The notes under the pieces were generated by a model. It saw nothing but the letters and a program-made list of their open reading frames with translations. It was not told where the DNA came from and ran no database searches. A stretch of 64,000 nt of DNA, from assembly GCF_002356315.1 (NCBI RefSeq), contig NZ_AP018164.1:4712001-4776000 (forward strand), read 5' to 3'. Origin of the DNA: Mycobacterium shigaense (GTDB lineage: Bacteria; Actinomycetota; Actinomycetes; Mycobacteriales; Mycobacteriaceae). The translations under genes and the position numbers were made by a program. Of the stretch, positions 44,366 to 53,045 are shown in pieces (position 1 is the first letter of the stretch; the number at the start of each line of letters is the position of its first letter).

Positions 44366-45511
44366 ATGGCGTCTCACGGTCCCGACCCGACTGTGCCGCT
44401 GTGGCGTGCGGCGCAGGCGTTCCGTTTGGTGAGCTGCGTTTACGCCTTGGGCTTTCAGATCGCCGTCAACCCGGATCTGCGTCGACCGATGTTGGGCTGG
44501 GTGTTGTTCGCGGTGCTGATCGCCTGGAGTGCGGCGTGCGCGATCGCCTACTTGCGGGGGTTCGGCCGAAGGCCCGCGTGGGTGATTGCCGAAGTTGTGG
44601 TCGCCGTGCTGCTGATGGCGTCCAACACCATCGTCGCCTCCCCGCAATGGGCGAGCGACAATCAGACCTGGCCGACGACGCTGTGGGCCAGTAACCCCAC
44701 CATTTCGGCCGCCATCCAGCTCGGCCCGATCGGCGGAACGCTGACCGGTTTGGTCGTCATGATCACCAACTTCGCCGTCAAGAACTACTTCGCGCTCAAC
44801 CTCGGGCACAACGCGACGATCATCATCGAGGTGGCGATCGGCGCGGCGATCGGCATGGCCGCGCAGACCGCGCGTCGCTCCCACGACGAACTGCAACGCG
44901 CGGCCCAGCTTGCCGCCGCCACGGCAGAGCGTGAGCGGCTGTCGCGCGAGGTGCATGACGGCGCCATCCAGGTGCTCGCTTTGGTCGCTCGGCGTGGCCG
45001 CGAAATCGGCGGAGCCACAGCAGAACTCGCAGATCTCGCGAGCGAGCAAGAACGCGCGCTGCGACGGTGGGTCACCTCGGCGAACATCGACCAAGATCAG
45101 GACCGGGTGACGATCGATTTCCGCTCGCTGTTGCGCCGCAGGGAAGCCGACCGCGTGTCGGTCAGCCTGCCGGGAACTCCGGTACCGCTTGCGCATTCGG
45201 CCGCTATAGAGCTCGACGCCGCGGTCGGCAACGCCTTGGACAATGTGCGCGCGCATGCCGGCGCCGCTGCCCGCGCATTCGTGCTGTTGGAGGACCTGGG
45301 CGATGCGGTCACGGTCTGCGTTCGCGACGACGGCGTGGGCATCGCCGACGGTCGGCTGGACGAGGCCGCCCGACAGGGACGCCTTGGCATTTCTAGGTCG
45401 ATTGTGGGGCGGTTGGCCTCGCTGGGCGGTACCGCCCGGCTGCACACCGGGACGGGGGAAGGAACGGAGTGGGAGCTGTGCGTGCCGCGCGAAGGTGGAC
45501 GCCATGGCTGA
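44366..45511 (+). CDS. Sensor histidine kinase, MacS-like (NarL type)
   Basis: A membrane sensor of about 381 residues with four to five N-terminal helices. The dimerisation/phosphoacceptor segment ERERLSREVHDGAIQVL holds the predicted phosphorylated His. The HATPase domain has the N-box GNALDNVRAHA and G-box DDGVGI. A TATGCT element 8 nt before the ATG at 44366 would suit a leaderless promoter; an ATG at 44354 lies inside it. It overlaps the response regulator by 8 bp. The signal is unknown. Confidence 0.85.
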   Translation: MASHGPDPTVPLWRAAQAFRLVSCVYALGFQIAVNPDLRRPMLGWVLFAVLIAWSAACAIAYLRGFGRRPAWVIAEVVVAVLLMASNTIVASPQWASDNQTWPTTLWASNPTISAAIQLGPIGGTLTGLVVMITNFAVKNYFALNLGHNATIIIEVAIGAAIGMAAQTARRSHDELQRAAQLAAATAERERLSREVHDGAIQVLALVARRGREIGGATAELADLASEQERALRRWVTSANIDQDQDRVTIDFRSLLRRREADRVSVSLPGTPVPLAHSAAIELDAAVGNALDNVRAHAGAAARAFVLLEDLGDAVTVCVRDDGVGIADGRLDEAARQGRLGISRSIVGRLASLGGTARLHTGTGEGTEWELCVPREGGRHG

Positions 45512-46166
45512 CTCCGCGACGACGGTGATGGTCGTCGACGATCACCCGATCTGGCGCGACGCGGTGGCCCGCGACCTGGCCGAGGGCGGCTTCAGCATTG
45601 TCGCCACCGCCGACGGCGTGGCCGCCGCGCGGCGCCGGGCGGCGGCGGTCAGGCCCGACGTGGTGGTGATGGACATGCGGCTGGCCGATGGCGACGGCGT
45701 GCGGGCGACGGCTGAGGTTCTCGCGGTATCGCCGTCCTCGCGAGTGCTGGTGCTGTCGGCGTCCGACGAGCGCGACGACGTGCTCGAGGCCGTCAAGGCC
45801 GGGGCCACGGGGTATCTGGTCAAGAGCGCGTCGGCGGCCGAACTGGCGGAGGCCGTTTCGGCCACCGCGGCCGGGCGGGCCGTGTTCACTCCGAGTCTGG
45901 CCGGTTTGGTGCTGGGCGAATACCGCCGCATCGCCCAGAGCAAGGACTCGGGATCGAAGCATCCCAGCCTGACCGAGCGCGAGACCGAGGTATTGCGTCA
46001 CGTCGCAAAAGGGCTGTCCGCCAAGCAGATTGCCGAGAGATTGTCGTTGAGCCATCGCACCGTCGAAAATCATGTCCAGGCGACGTTTCGCAAGCTCCAG
46101 GTGGCCAACCGAGTCGAGTTGACGCGCTACGCGATTGAGCACGGACTCGACGACGAGGCCGACTAG
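45504..46166 (+). CDS. LuxR/NarL-type response regulator
   Basis: A 220-residue regulator. The receiver domain has acidic residues in VVDDHPIW, the phosphoacceptor Asp57 in VVVMDMRLAD and a Lys in YLVKSAS. The C-terminal LuxR helix-turn-helix is LTERETEVLRHVAKGLSAKQIAERLSLSHRTVENHV. It overlaps the end of the sensor kinase and so is its cognate partner. Targets are not visible from sequence. Confidence 0.92.
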   Translation: MADSATTVMVVDDHPIWRDAVARDLAEGGFSIVATADGVAAARRRAAAVRPDVVVMDMRLADGDGVRATAEVLAVSPSSRVLVLSASDERDDVLEAVKAGATGYLVKSASAAELAEAVSATAAGRAVFTPSLAGLVLGEYRRIAQSKDSGSKHPSLTERETEVLRHVAKGLSAKQIAERLSLSHRTVENHVQATFRKLQVANRVELTRYAIEHGLDDEAD

Positions 46167-46168
46167 GC

Positions 46169-47458
46169 TCACCGCGAGCCGGCCAGCGCCCGCGCGGACA
46201 CCAGAGCCGACACCACCACGCCGACGCAGACCAAGCCGTCATCCTTGAGGCCCCACTTCACCAGGGCAAGCGTCGCCGCCCCGGCGACGCACAGCAGCAC
46301 ACCGACGACCGCGCCCCGGCGCGCCGAGGTGACGGCGCCGACGCCGTCCCAGCCGGCCAGCGGGTTGTTTTCCAGCGGTCGCAGCGCGACGAACAAGACC
46401 GGCACCGCGAAGACCATGACGAGCAGCTGCGCGATGCTGAGGTCCAGAAAATCGGGCTGACCCGGGTAACGCGGGTGCCCGAGATAGTCGAACACCAGGT
46501 GCAGGGCCAGCAGCGCGGGCATGTGCCAGAGGTACAAGGTCATGGCCCCGGAGTTGCCGACCGCGGCCCACCACCACACCCGCGGCCGCTGCGCCCAGCG
46601 GGCGATGGCCGGCGCGGCAAGGATCGCCAACGCGCTCAACATGATTGCGTGCCCGGCCAGCAACAGCGACGGCGGGCTGGTGTTGGACAGGTGGCGGTCT
46701 CCGGTGCCGACCATGCTCAATTCGTAAGGACCCCAACGCACCAACGCAACGTCGACGACGAACAGCGTCACGGCGGTGATGAGCGCGGTGCGCGCAGTGA
46801 GGAGTTGCCGACGGTAGGCGACGCCGAACATCGCGGGGATGAGCCATACCGCGAGGTTCAGGTAGCCCAGCGGCGCCGCGGCGTGCCAGTGCAGCCGCGC
46901 GGCGTCAACGACCGCGATGGCCCCATAGACGGCGAGTACGCCGACGGCCAGGCGACCCGGCGTGGTGATCCGGGAAAGGGCCGGCATCGCGGCGAGCACC
47001 AGCACGTAGGCTCCCAAAAACCACAGCAGCTGAACGCTGACACCCGCGACGGGCTCGTAGATATGTTGCGGCAGAAGCGGATACAGCGCGGTCAACCCGA
47101 ATGCCCAGAACGCAAGGTAGTAGAACACCGGGCGGAAGAGCCGCGTGCAGCGGTTCATCAACCAGCCGCCCCAGTTGGCGCCCGGGCGCCAGGATGACAC
47201 ACAGGCCGCGGCGCCCGCGAAGAAGAACAGCGGCATGATCTGCAGGAGCCAGGTCATGGCCCGGAAAATAGGGGAGACGGTGAGCAGATTTTCCCAGACG
47301 AGCACATGATTGCGGATGATGCTGATCGCCATCACCGTGTGACCGGTGACGACGCCGACGAGAGAAACGATGCGAATGACGTCGATGGCGCGGTCGCGAT
47401 CAGCCGGAGTACTGGTGGCCAGTTCGGCCGGGCTGGGAATATCGATGCGGGTTGTCAT
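46169..47458 (-). CDS. Acyltransferase-3 family membrane protein
   Basis: A 429-residue integral membrane protein with about ten helices. The N-terminal motif RAIDVIRIVSLVGVVTGHTVMA carries the conserved His of acyltransferase-3 proteins, and FFFAGAAACVSSWRP follows the next helix. Such proteins O-acylate sugars or lipids at the outer face of the membrane. The ATG at 47458 is preferred over an in-frame start at 47500. It is convergent with the response regulator, 2 bp apart. The acceptor is unknown. Confidence 0.84.
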   Translation of the reverse strand: MTTRIDIPSPAELATSTPADRDRAIDVIRIVSLVGVVTGHTVMAISIIRNHVLVWENLLTVSPIFRAMTWLLQIMPLFFFAGAAACVSSWRPGANWGGWLMNRCTRLFRPVFYYLAFWAFGLTALYPLLPQHIYEPVAGVSVQLLWFLGAYVLVLAAMPALSRITTPGRLAVGVLAVYGAIAVVDAARLHWHAAAPLGYLNLAVWLIPAMFGVAYRRQLLTARTALITAVTLFVVDVALVRWGPYELSMVGTGDRHLSNTSPPSLLLAGHAIMLSALAILAAPAIARWAQRPRVWWWAAVGNSGAMTLYLWHMPALLALHLVFDYLGHPRYPGQPDFLDLSIAQLLVMVFAVPVLFVALRPLENNPLAGWDGVGAVTSARRGAVVGVLLCVAGAATLALVKWGLKDDGLVCVGVVVSALVSARALAGSR

Positions 47459-47539
47459 GCACTCAGCATCGCCGAGCGGTGGGAGCGAATGCCCGCGCAT
47501 TTCTACGCATCAAGCATGCGTAGTACTACTCAAGTTGCG

Positions 47540-49192
47540 TCAGGCCGAGACGTGCGCCGCATGCACGTCGTCGGCGGGCCGCGCCTCGGTCTGTTCCTTT
47601 GCCCAGCGGTAGTCGGGCTTGCCCGCCGGTGACCGCTTCACCTCGTCGACGAGCCAAAGGCTGCGCGGCACTTTGTATCCCGCGATCTCGGAGCGTACGA
47701 AGCGGTCCAACTCTGAGAGCGCCGGTCGGGTCCCCGGCCGTGCCTGCACCACCGCGGCAACGTGCTGGCCGTAGCGGGGGTCGGGCACGCCGACGACCAA
47801 CGCGTCGAAGACGTCGGGGTGGCCCTTGAGGGCGGCCTCGACCTCCTCGGGGTAGATCTTCTCGCCGCCGCTGTTGATCGACACCGACCCGCGGCCGAGC
47901 ATCGTGACGGTGCCGTCCTGCTCGACCGTTGCGTAGTCACCGGGGATCGCGTAGCGGACGCCATTGATGGTCTTGAAGGTTTCGGCGGTCTTCTTCTCGT
48001 CCTTGTAGTAGCCGACCGGGATGTTGCCCTTCTTGGCGATGAAGCCGCGCACGCCAGAGCCCGGCTGAACCTCGTTGCCGTCGTCGTCGAGAACGACGGT
48101 GCGGTGGTCGATCGTCACCCGGGGGCCGCCGCTGTGCGGCGCGTCCTTGGCGACCACGCTGGTGCCGCCGAACCCGGTCTCCGAGGACCCGATCGAGTCG
48201 GTGATGACCCGGTTGGGCAGCAGCTCGAGGAACTTCTCCTTGATGCTCGGCGAGAACAGCGCCGCGGTGGAGGCGAGCAGGAACAGCGACGACAGGTCGT
48301 ACTCGTTCCCCGCCTCCTGGTGCGCCAGCAAGGCGTCGAGCAGTGGCCGCGCCATCGCGTCGCCGGTGAAGAACAGCAGGTTCACCTTGTGTTTGTGAAT
48401 CGTCCGCCACACCTCGTCGGCATTGAATTCCGGTGCGAGAACAGTGGTTTGACCCGAGAAGATGGACATCCACGTGGCCGACTGGGTGGCGCCGTGGATC
48501 ATCGGCGGGATCGGGTGGCGGACCATCGGCGGGTTGGCCGCCGCGCCCTTGGCCAGGTCGTACTCGTCGGAGATGAATTCACCCGTGGCGAAGTCGGTTC
48601 CGCCGAACAACACCCGGTAGATGTCCTCGTGGCGCCACATCACGCCCTTGGGAAAGCCCGTGGTGCCACCGGTGTACAGCAGGTAGATGTCGTCGGCGCT
48701 GCGCTCGCCGAAGTCGCGCTCCGGGGAGCTGTTGGCGATGGCGGAGTAGAACTCGACACCGCCGTAGCGCTGGTAGTCATTGTCGCTGCCGTCCTCGACG
48801 ACCAGGATGGTCTTGACGTTCGGGGTGTCGGGCAGCACGTTGGCGACGCGGTCGGAGTACTGGCGCTCGTGGACCAGCGCCACCATGTCGGAGTTGTCGA
48901 ACAGGTAGCGCAGTTCGCCCTCGACGTAGCGGTAGTTGACGTTGACCAGAATGGCGCCGGCCTTGACGATGCCCAGCATCGCTATCACGATCTCGATGCG
49001 GTTGCGGCAGTAGAGTCCGACCTTGTCGTCCTTCTTGACACCCTGCTCCAGCAGGTAGTGCGCCAGGCGGTTGGCCTTCTCCTCCAGTTGCGCGTAGGTC
49101 AGCTGCTCATCGCCGCAGATGAGGGCGACACGGTCGGGCACAGCGTCGATAGCGTGCTCTGCGAGGTCGGCAATATTCAGGGCCACGGCCAC
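47540..49192 (-). CDS. fadD19: Steroid side-chain CoA ligase FadD19
   Basis: A 550-residue AMP-forming acyl-CoA synthetase nearly identical in layout to Rv3515c. Motifs are LLYTGGTTGFPKGVMWRHED (P-loop), DSIGSSETGFGGTS, GRGSVSINSGGEKIYPEEVE and the C-terminal Lys region RSPAGKPDYRWAKEQ. It activates the C8 side chain of cholesterol metabolites. I use GTG 49192 because the orthologue begins with the AVALNIADLAEHAID segment. A KstR site ends 5 nt upstream, which suggests a leaderless message. Confidence 0.95.
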   Translation of the reverse strand: MAVALNIADLAEHAIDAVPDRVALICGDEQLTYAQLEEKANRLAHYLLEQGVKKDDKVGLYCRNRIEIVIAMLGIVKAGAILVNVNYRYVEGELRYLFDNSDMVALVHERQYSDRVANVLPDTPNVKTILVVEDGSDNDYQRYGGVEFYSAIANSSPERDFGERSADDIYLLYTGGTTGFPKGVMWRHEDIYRVLFGGTDFATGEFISDEYDLAKGAAANPPMVRHPIPPMIHGATQSATWMSIFSGQTTVLAPEFNADEVWRTIHKHKVNLLFFTGDAMARPLLDALLAHQEAGNEYDLSSLFLLASTAALFSPSIKEKFLELLPNRVITDSIGSSETGFGGTSVVAKDAPHSGGPRVTIDHRTVVLDDDGNEVQPGSGVRGFIAKKGNIPVGYYKDEKKTAETFKTINGVRYAIPGDYATVEQDGTVTMLGRGSVSINSGGEKIYPEEVEAALKGHPDVFDALVVGVPDPRYGQHVAAVVQARPGTRPALSELDRFVRSEIAGYKVPRSLWLVDEVKRSPAGKPDYRWAKEQTEARPADDVHAAHVSA

Positions 49193-49197
49193 CAAAC

Positions 49198-49211
49198 TAG
49201 AACGTGTTACA
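49198..49211. promoter_or_regulatory. Predicted KstR operator between fadD19 and echA19
   Basis: TAGAACGTGTTACA fits all fixed positions of the KstR consensus. It is 5 nt from the fadD19 start and 45 nt from the echA19 start, and can serve both divergent genes. Confidence 0.78.
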
Positions 49212-49256
49212 TTTCTTGACAAGCTCATCCCCAATGTCGAGTGAGAGGCGGTACCC

Positions 49257-50069
49257 GTGGCCGAGGCGTCAGCAAACGAGCAAGCCGGCCCCGACGCGCT
49301 AGTCGAGCAGCGCGGCCACACCCTGATCGTCACCCTGAACCGGCCTCACCGGCGCAACGCTCTGAGCACGGAAATGATGGAAATCATGGTCCAGGCCTGG
49401 GACCGCGTCGACAACGATCCCGACATCCGGGTCTGCATTCTGACCGGGGCGGGTGGCTACTTCTGCGCGGGCATGGACCTCAAGACAGCAACCCAGAAGC
49501 CCCCGGGCGATTCTTTCAAGGACGGCAGCTACGACCCGTCGCGCATCGATGCGCTGCTCAAGGGCCGCCGGCTGAAAAAGCCGCTGATCGCCGCCGTCGA
49601 GGGCCCGGCCATCGCGGGCGGCACCGAGATCCTGCAGGGCACCGACATCCGGGTGGCCGGCGAGAGCGCCAAGTTCGGCATCTCCGAGGCCAAGTGGAGC
49701 CTGTATCCGATGGGCGGGTCCGCCGTGCGGCTGGTGCGCCAGATTCCCTACACCGTGGCTTGCGACCTGCTGCTCACCGGACGCCACATCACCGCCGCCG
49801 AGGCCAAGGACATAGGCCTGATCGGCCACGTCGTGCCCGACGGTCAGGCGCTGACCAAAGCACTGGAAATCGCAGAGGTGATCGAGAACAACGGGCCCCT
49901 GGCCGTACAGGCGATCCTCAAGACGATCCGCGAGACCGAAGGAATGCACGAGGAGGAAGCCTTCAAGCCCGACACCGCCAACGGCATTCCGGTGTTCCTC
50001 TCCCAGGACTCCAAGGAAGGGCCGCGGGCGTTCGCCGAAAAGCGCAAGCCCCACTTCCAGAACAAGTAA
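49257..50069 (+). CDS. echA19: Enoyl-CoA hydratase EchA19
   Basis: A 270-residue crotonase, divergent from fadD19 and starting at GTG. Oxyanion-hole regions are GGYFCAGMDLKT and VEGPAIAGGTEILQGTDIRV. Catalytic acidic residues are likely in GGTEIL and SEAKWSLYPMGG. The M. tuberculosis orthologue hydrates the 24,25-double bond of C8 cholesterol side-chain CoA. It shares the KstR operator with fadD19. Confidence 0.94.
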   Translation: MAEASANEQAGPDALVEQRGHTLIVTLNRPHRRNALSTEMMEIMVQAWDRVDNDPDIRVCILTGAGGYFCAGMDLKTATQKPPGDSFKDGSYDPSRIDALLKGRRLKKPLIAAVEGPAIAGGTEILQGTDIRVAGESAKFGISEAKWSLYPMGGSAVRLVRQIPYTVACDLLLTGRHITAAEAKDIGLIGHVVPDGQALTKALEIAEVIENNGPLAVQAILKTIRETEGMHEEEAFKPDTANGIPVFLSQDSKEGPRAFAEKRKPHFQNK

Positions 50070-50115
50070 TCCCCTTCGCGCCGAACGCGTAATCCCTGCG
50101 AATTTTCGGCCGATT

Positions 50116-51071
50116 TCTCGCGCTGAGTGCACGCTCGGTGTGCGCCTCAATGCCCGTGTCAGTGCCACGGGCGACACTCCCCCACCATGGGACCATTCAT
50201 TGGAAGTGAGGCCGTTGCATCCGGCAGCGTGACACCGCACGCGCTGCGCAGCCGTTTCGTCGCCATCCACCCCGCCGTCTATCTGCCGGCCGGCACCGAG
50301 CTCACCGCTCGGCTCCGCGCCCACGCCGCATGACTATGGTCGCGGCGCCGCGGCATCGTGGCCGGAAACTGCGCGGCCGCACTGCAAGGCGCCAAGTGGG
50401 TTGACGATCGCGCATCCGCGGAGTTGCTCTACGACTATCGCCGCCCGCCAAGTGGCATCAGTACGTGGTCGGATCTGGTCGCTGAGGACGAGATGACACT
50501 CATCGCCGGCACTACGGTAACGAGGCCGGCGCGGACCGCGCTCGACCTCGCATGCCGCTATCCCGTCGTCAAGGCGGTCGCGGCCATCGACGCACTCGCT
50601 CGCGCAACCGATCTCGAGGTGCTTAAGGTCGAGTTGCTGGGCGAGCGTTACCGAGGACGCCGCGGCATCAGGCGTGCCCGCCTCGCGTTATCCCTTGTCG
50701 ACTCCGGAGCCGAATCACCCCGCGAGAGCTGGCTGCGGCTGCTGCTCATCGACGCCGGTCATCCGCGGCCGCGGACTCAAGTCCCCGTTTACGGCCAATA
50801 CGGCGAACCGGTGGCGATGCTCGACATGGGCTGGGAGGACGTCAAAGTCGCCTTAGAGCACGAGGGCGATCATCACCGCACCGATCGACGACAATTCAAC
50901 CGGGACATCGCCCGCTACGAAGCGCTGGCCGACCTCGACTGGATCGTCGTCCGCGTCACCGCGGAGGACACACGGGGCGGCATCCTGGCTCGGTTGGCCT
51001 CAGCCTGGGCCCGCCGAACGTGCACTCAGCGCGGCAGATCCGCGTGAATCTCGCAGTCAGTACACGCTCGG
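50116..51071. repeat. Direct and inverted repeats bracketing the broken Rv3517-like gene
   Basis: A 23-bp direct repeat (50116-50138 and 51049-51071, 19 of 23 bases identical, ending ACGCTCGG) flanks the gene. In addition, CGCGCTGAGTGCACG at 50119-50133 occurs inverted without mismatch at 51019-51033, inside the 3' end of the gene. The coordinates given span the whole bracketed unit of about 0.96 kb. Confidence 0.7.
50187..51047 (+). pseudogene. Rv3517-like gene with DUF559-type nuclease end, split by a TGA
   Basis: Reading through one TGA gives a 286-residue protein. It has an N-terminal AbiEi-like helix-turn-helix part (SEAVASGSVTPHALRSRF), a middle ALDLACRYP region, and a DUF559 Vsr/PD-(D/E)xK-like end (ALEHEGDHHRTDRRQFNRDI). 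The stop at 50331-50333 stands where the usual sequence has a Trp (AHAA-W-LWSRR), and the same frame continues on both sides, so one base change (TGG to TGA) explains it. The C-terminal part could restart at GTG 50358. The gene holds the place of Rv3517, between echA19 and cyp142. Confidence 0.8.
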
Positions 51072-51080
51072 CGCAGCGGG

Positions 51081-52289
51081 TTAGTTGATTGGCGCGGTCG
51101 GGGTGAACGCCACCGGCATCTTCTCGAGGCCGGACACGAAGTTCGCCGGCCGCAGCGGCAGCGCGACGTCGCCCAGGGCCAGCCGCATGTCCGGCAGGCG
51201 TTGCAGCAACCGCGTCTGCATGATCGACAACTCCAAGCGGGCGAGCTGATTGCCCAGACAGAAGTGCGTACCGAAACCGAACGCGAGGTGGTTGTTCGGG
51301 TAGCGCTCGATGTTGAAGCTCTCCGGCTCGTCGAAGACCTTCTCGTCGAAGTTCGCCGACTCGAACAGCAGGATCATCTTCTCGCCCGCGTGCAACTGCG
51401 TGCCGTGGAAGTCGGTGTCGGCGGTGATCGTGCGCGCCATGTTCTTCACCGGCGCGGTCCAGCGCAGCATCTCTTCAATTGCGTTGGGTAGCAAGCTCAG
51501 ATCGCTCACCAGGCGCTGGTGCTGGTGGGGGTGCAGCAGCAGCTGACGGGTTCCGCCGGACAGCGTGTGGCGGGTGGTCTCGTCGCCGCCGATCAGCAGC
51601 AGCAGCACCTCGGTGACGATCTGGTGGTCCTCTAGGCGCGCCCCTTCGACCTCCGCGTGCACGAGAACGCTGACCAGGTCGTCGGTCGCCTGCTTTTTGC
51701 GTTCCTCGATCATGCTCATCATGTACTGGCTGTAGGTGGCGAAGGCCTCCATCGTCACCTGGACGTCCGCCTCGGCGGCGGTGCTGCTCAGGGAGCTGAC
51801 CAGGTCGTCGGACCACTTGAGGAACATCGCGCGTTCCTCGGGGCGCACGCCGAGCATGTCGCCGATGACCGCCATCGGGAGCGGGGCGGCCAGGTCCCAG
51901 ACGAAGTCGCACTCGCCGCGCTCGCACACCGCGTCGATCAGCGTGTCGCACAGCGAGGTGATCGAGGCCTCGAGGTTCTTCACCCGCTTGCGGGTGAACC
52001 CGTAATTGACGAGCTTGCGGCGCAACAGATGTTGCGGATCGTCCATCTCGATCATCATCTCGACGCCCGGCTGGTCAGGCCGGATGCCGCCGGCGTTGGA
52101 GAACAGCTCCGGGTTGCGCTCGGCGTCGATGACGGACTGATACGTCGAGGCCGCGGCCAGCCCGTTGCGGTCTCGGAAGACCGGCTCGTTCTCGCGCATC
52201 CACTTGTAGACGGGCCGGGAATCGCCTGCGTAGAAGGCGCCGTCGGTCAGGTCGACGTCGGGTTTGGTCTGCAGATCGGGAAGGGTCAT
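51081..52289 (-). CDS. cyp142: Cytochrome P450 Cyp142, sterol 26/27-hydroxylase
   Basis: A 402-residue P450. The I-helix oxygen-activation motif GGDETT is at about 239-244 and an ExxR-type segment lies in EEMLRW/PVKNMAR. The heme-binding motif is FGFGTHFCLG, with the axial Cys344. Orthologues oxidise the terminal methyl of the cholesterol/cholestenone side chain to the carboxylic acid. It overlaps the upstream gene by 4 nt (ATGA) and is reached by the KstR site at 53013. Confidence 0.94.
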   Translation of the reverse strand: MTLPDLQTKPDVDLTDGAFYAGDSRPVYKWMRENEPVFRDRNGLAAASTYQSVIDAERNPELFSNAGGIRPDQPGVEMMIEMDDPQHLLRRKLVNYGFTRKRVKNLEASITSLCDTLIDAVCERGECDFVWDLAAPLPMAVIGDMLGVRPEERAMFLKWSDDLVSSLSSTAAEADVQVTMEAFATYSQYMMSMIEERKKQATDDLVSVLVHAEVEGARLEDHQIVTEVLLLLIGGDETTRHTLSGGTRQLLLHPHQHQRLVSDLSLLPNAIEEMLRWTAPVKNMARTITADTDFHGTQLHAGEKMILLFESANFDEKVFDEPESFNIERYPNNHLAFGFGTHFCLGNQLARLELSIMQTRLLQRLPDMRLALGDVALPLRPANFVSGLEKMPVAFTPTAPIN

Positions 52290-53002
52290 GAGATCTCCTG
52301 GGCGTCGCCGAATGTCATCTGTACCTGGTCAGCCGAGCTGGAAACCATCGCACGCTTCGGCAGGCCCAGCGACGCAAGCTCTCTGGCGAAAGCGTGGTCG
52401 CCCAGCCGGACGCGGACCCCGCCGAGCCGCGTCCGCACCCCGTCCAGCGTGTGCTCGAAGGCGGTCTCGCGGGTGATGCCGTCGCGGTGGGAATAGCTGC
52501 GCTGCGCTTGGTGGCGCGGCGTCAGCCGAATCGGTAGGCCGCGCCGGAAGTCCATGCTGATCACCAGTTGCCCGTCTATCGCGCAGTCGAACCCGAACTC
52601 GCGGCCCTCGCGAATCGTGAAGTCCGCCATGAGTTTCGGGTAGCCCCAGATTTTGGTTCCGGCCTCCAGCGTGAAGGCCTGGTCGACGGGCAGGTGGTGG
52701 ATGAAGGCGCCGGCCGAACCCAGGGCGCGTGGACCGGTGGCCGTCGAACCGGGCGGGTTGACCATGATGCTGGTGCCGAATTCGTAGTACTGGCCGAGGT
52801 CGCCGTCGATGTAGTGCATCAGCATCAAGACCGCGATCGCGCGGCCGGGCAGGTACCGGCAGACCTGCAAGCCGCTGTAGTCGATCAGGTGCTGGGCGAC
52901 GTCGGCGTCCACCGAGAACATCGCCATGTGCTGGTTCGCCTGACGGATCCGCACCGGCATGGTGAGAACGGCCCCCGCGATGGTGTGCTGCGACACGGTC
53001 AT
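52286..53002 (-). CDS. Acetoacetate-decarboxylase-fold protein, Rv3519-like
   Basis: A 238-residue protein. The segment AGTKIWGYPKLMADFTI (about 118-134) recalls the WGYPK core of acetoacetate decarboxylase-like proteins, whose Lys forms a Schiff base. The rest is a beta-rich fold with PVDQAFTLEAG. The exact reaction is unknown. It is transcribed toward cyp142 and overlaps it by 4 nt, with a KstR operator 10 nt before its ATG and no ribosome site. That fits leaderless translation. Confidence 0.76.
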   Translation of the reverse strand: MTVSQHTIAGAVLTMPVRIRQANQHMAMFSVDADVAQHLIDYSGLQVCRYLPGRAIAVLMLMHYIDGDLGQYYEFGTSIMVNPPGSTATGPRALGSAGAFIHHLPVDQAFTLEAGTKIWGYPKLMADFTIREGREFGFDCAIDGQLVISMDFRRGLPIRLTPRHQAQRSYSHRDGITRETAFEHTLDGVRTRLGGVRVRLGDHAFARELASLGLPKRAMVSSSADQVQMTFGDAQEIS

Positions 53003-53012
53003 CCGGTCAATC

Positions 53013-53026
53013 TAGAACGCGTTCTA
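53013..53026 (-). promoter_or_regulatory. Predicted KstR operator before the cyp142 operon
   Basis: TAGAACGCGTTCTA is a perfect match to the KstR consensus. It lies inside an 18-bp perfect palindrome (53011-53028) and starts 10 nt before the ATG at 53002. Confidence 0.82.
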
Positions 53027-53045
53027 GACAAGTGGCAAGAACCGT

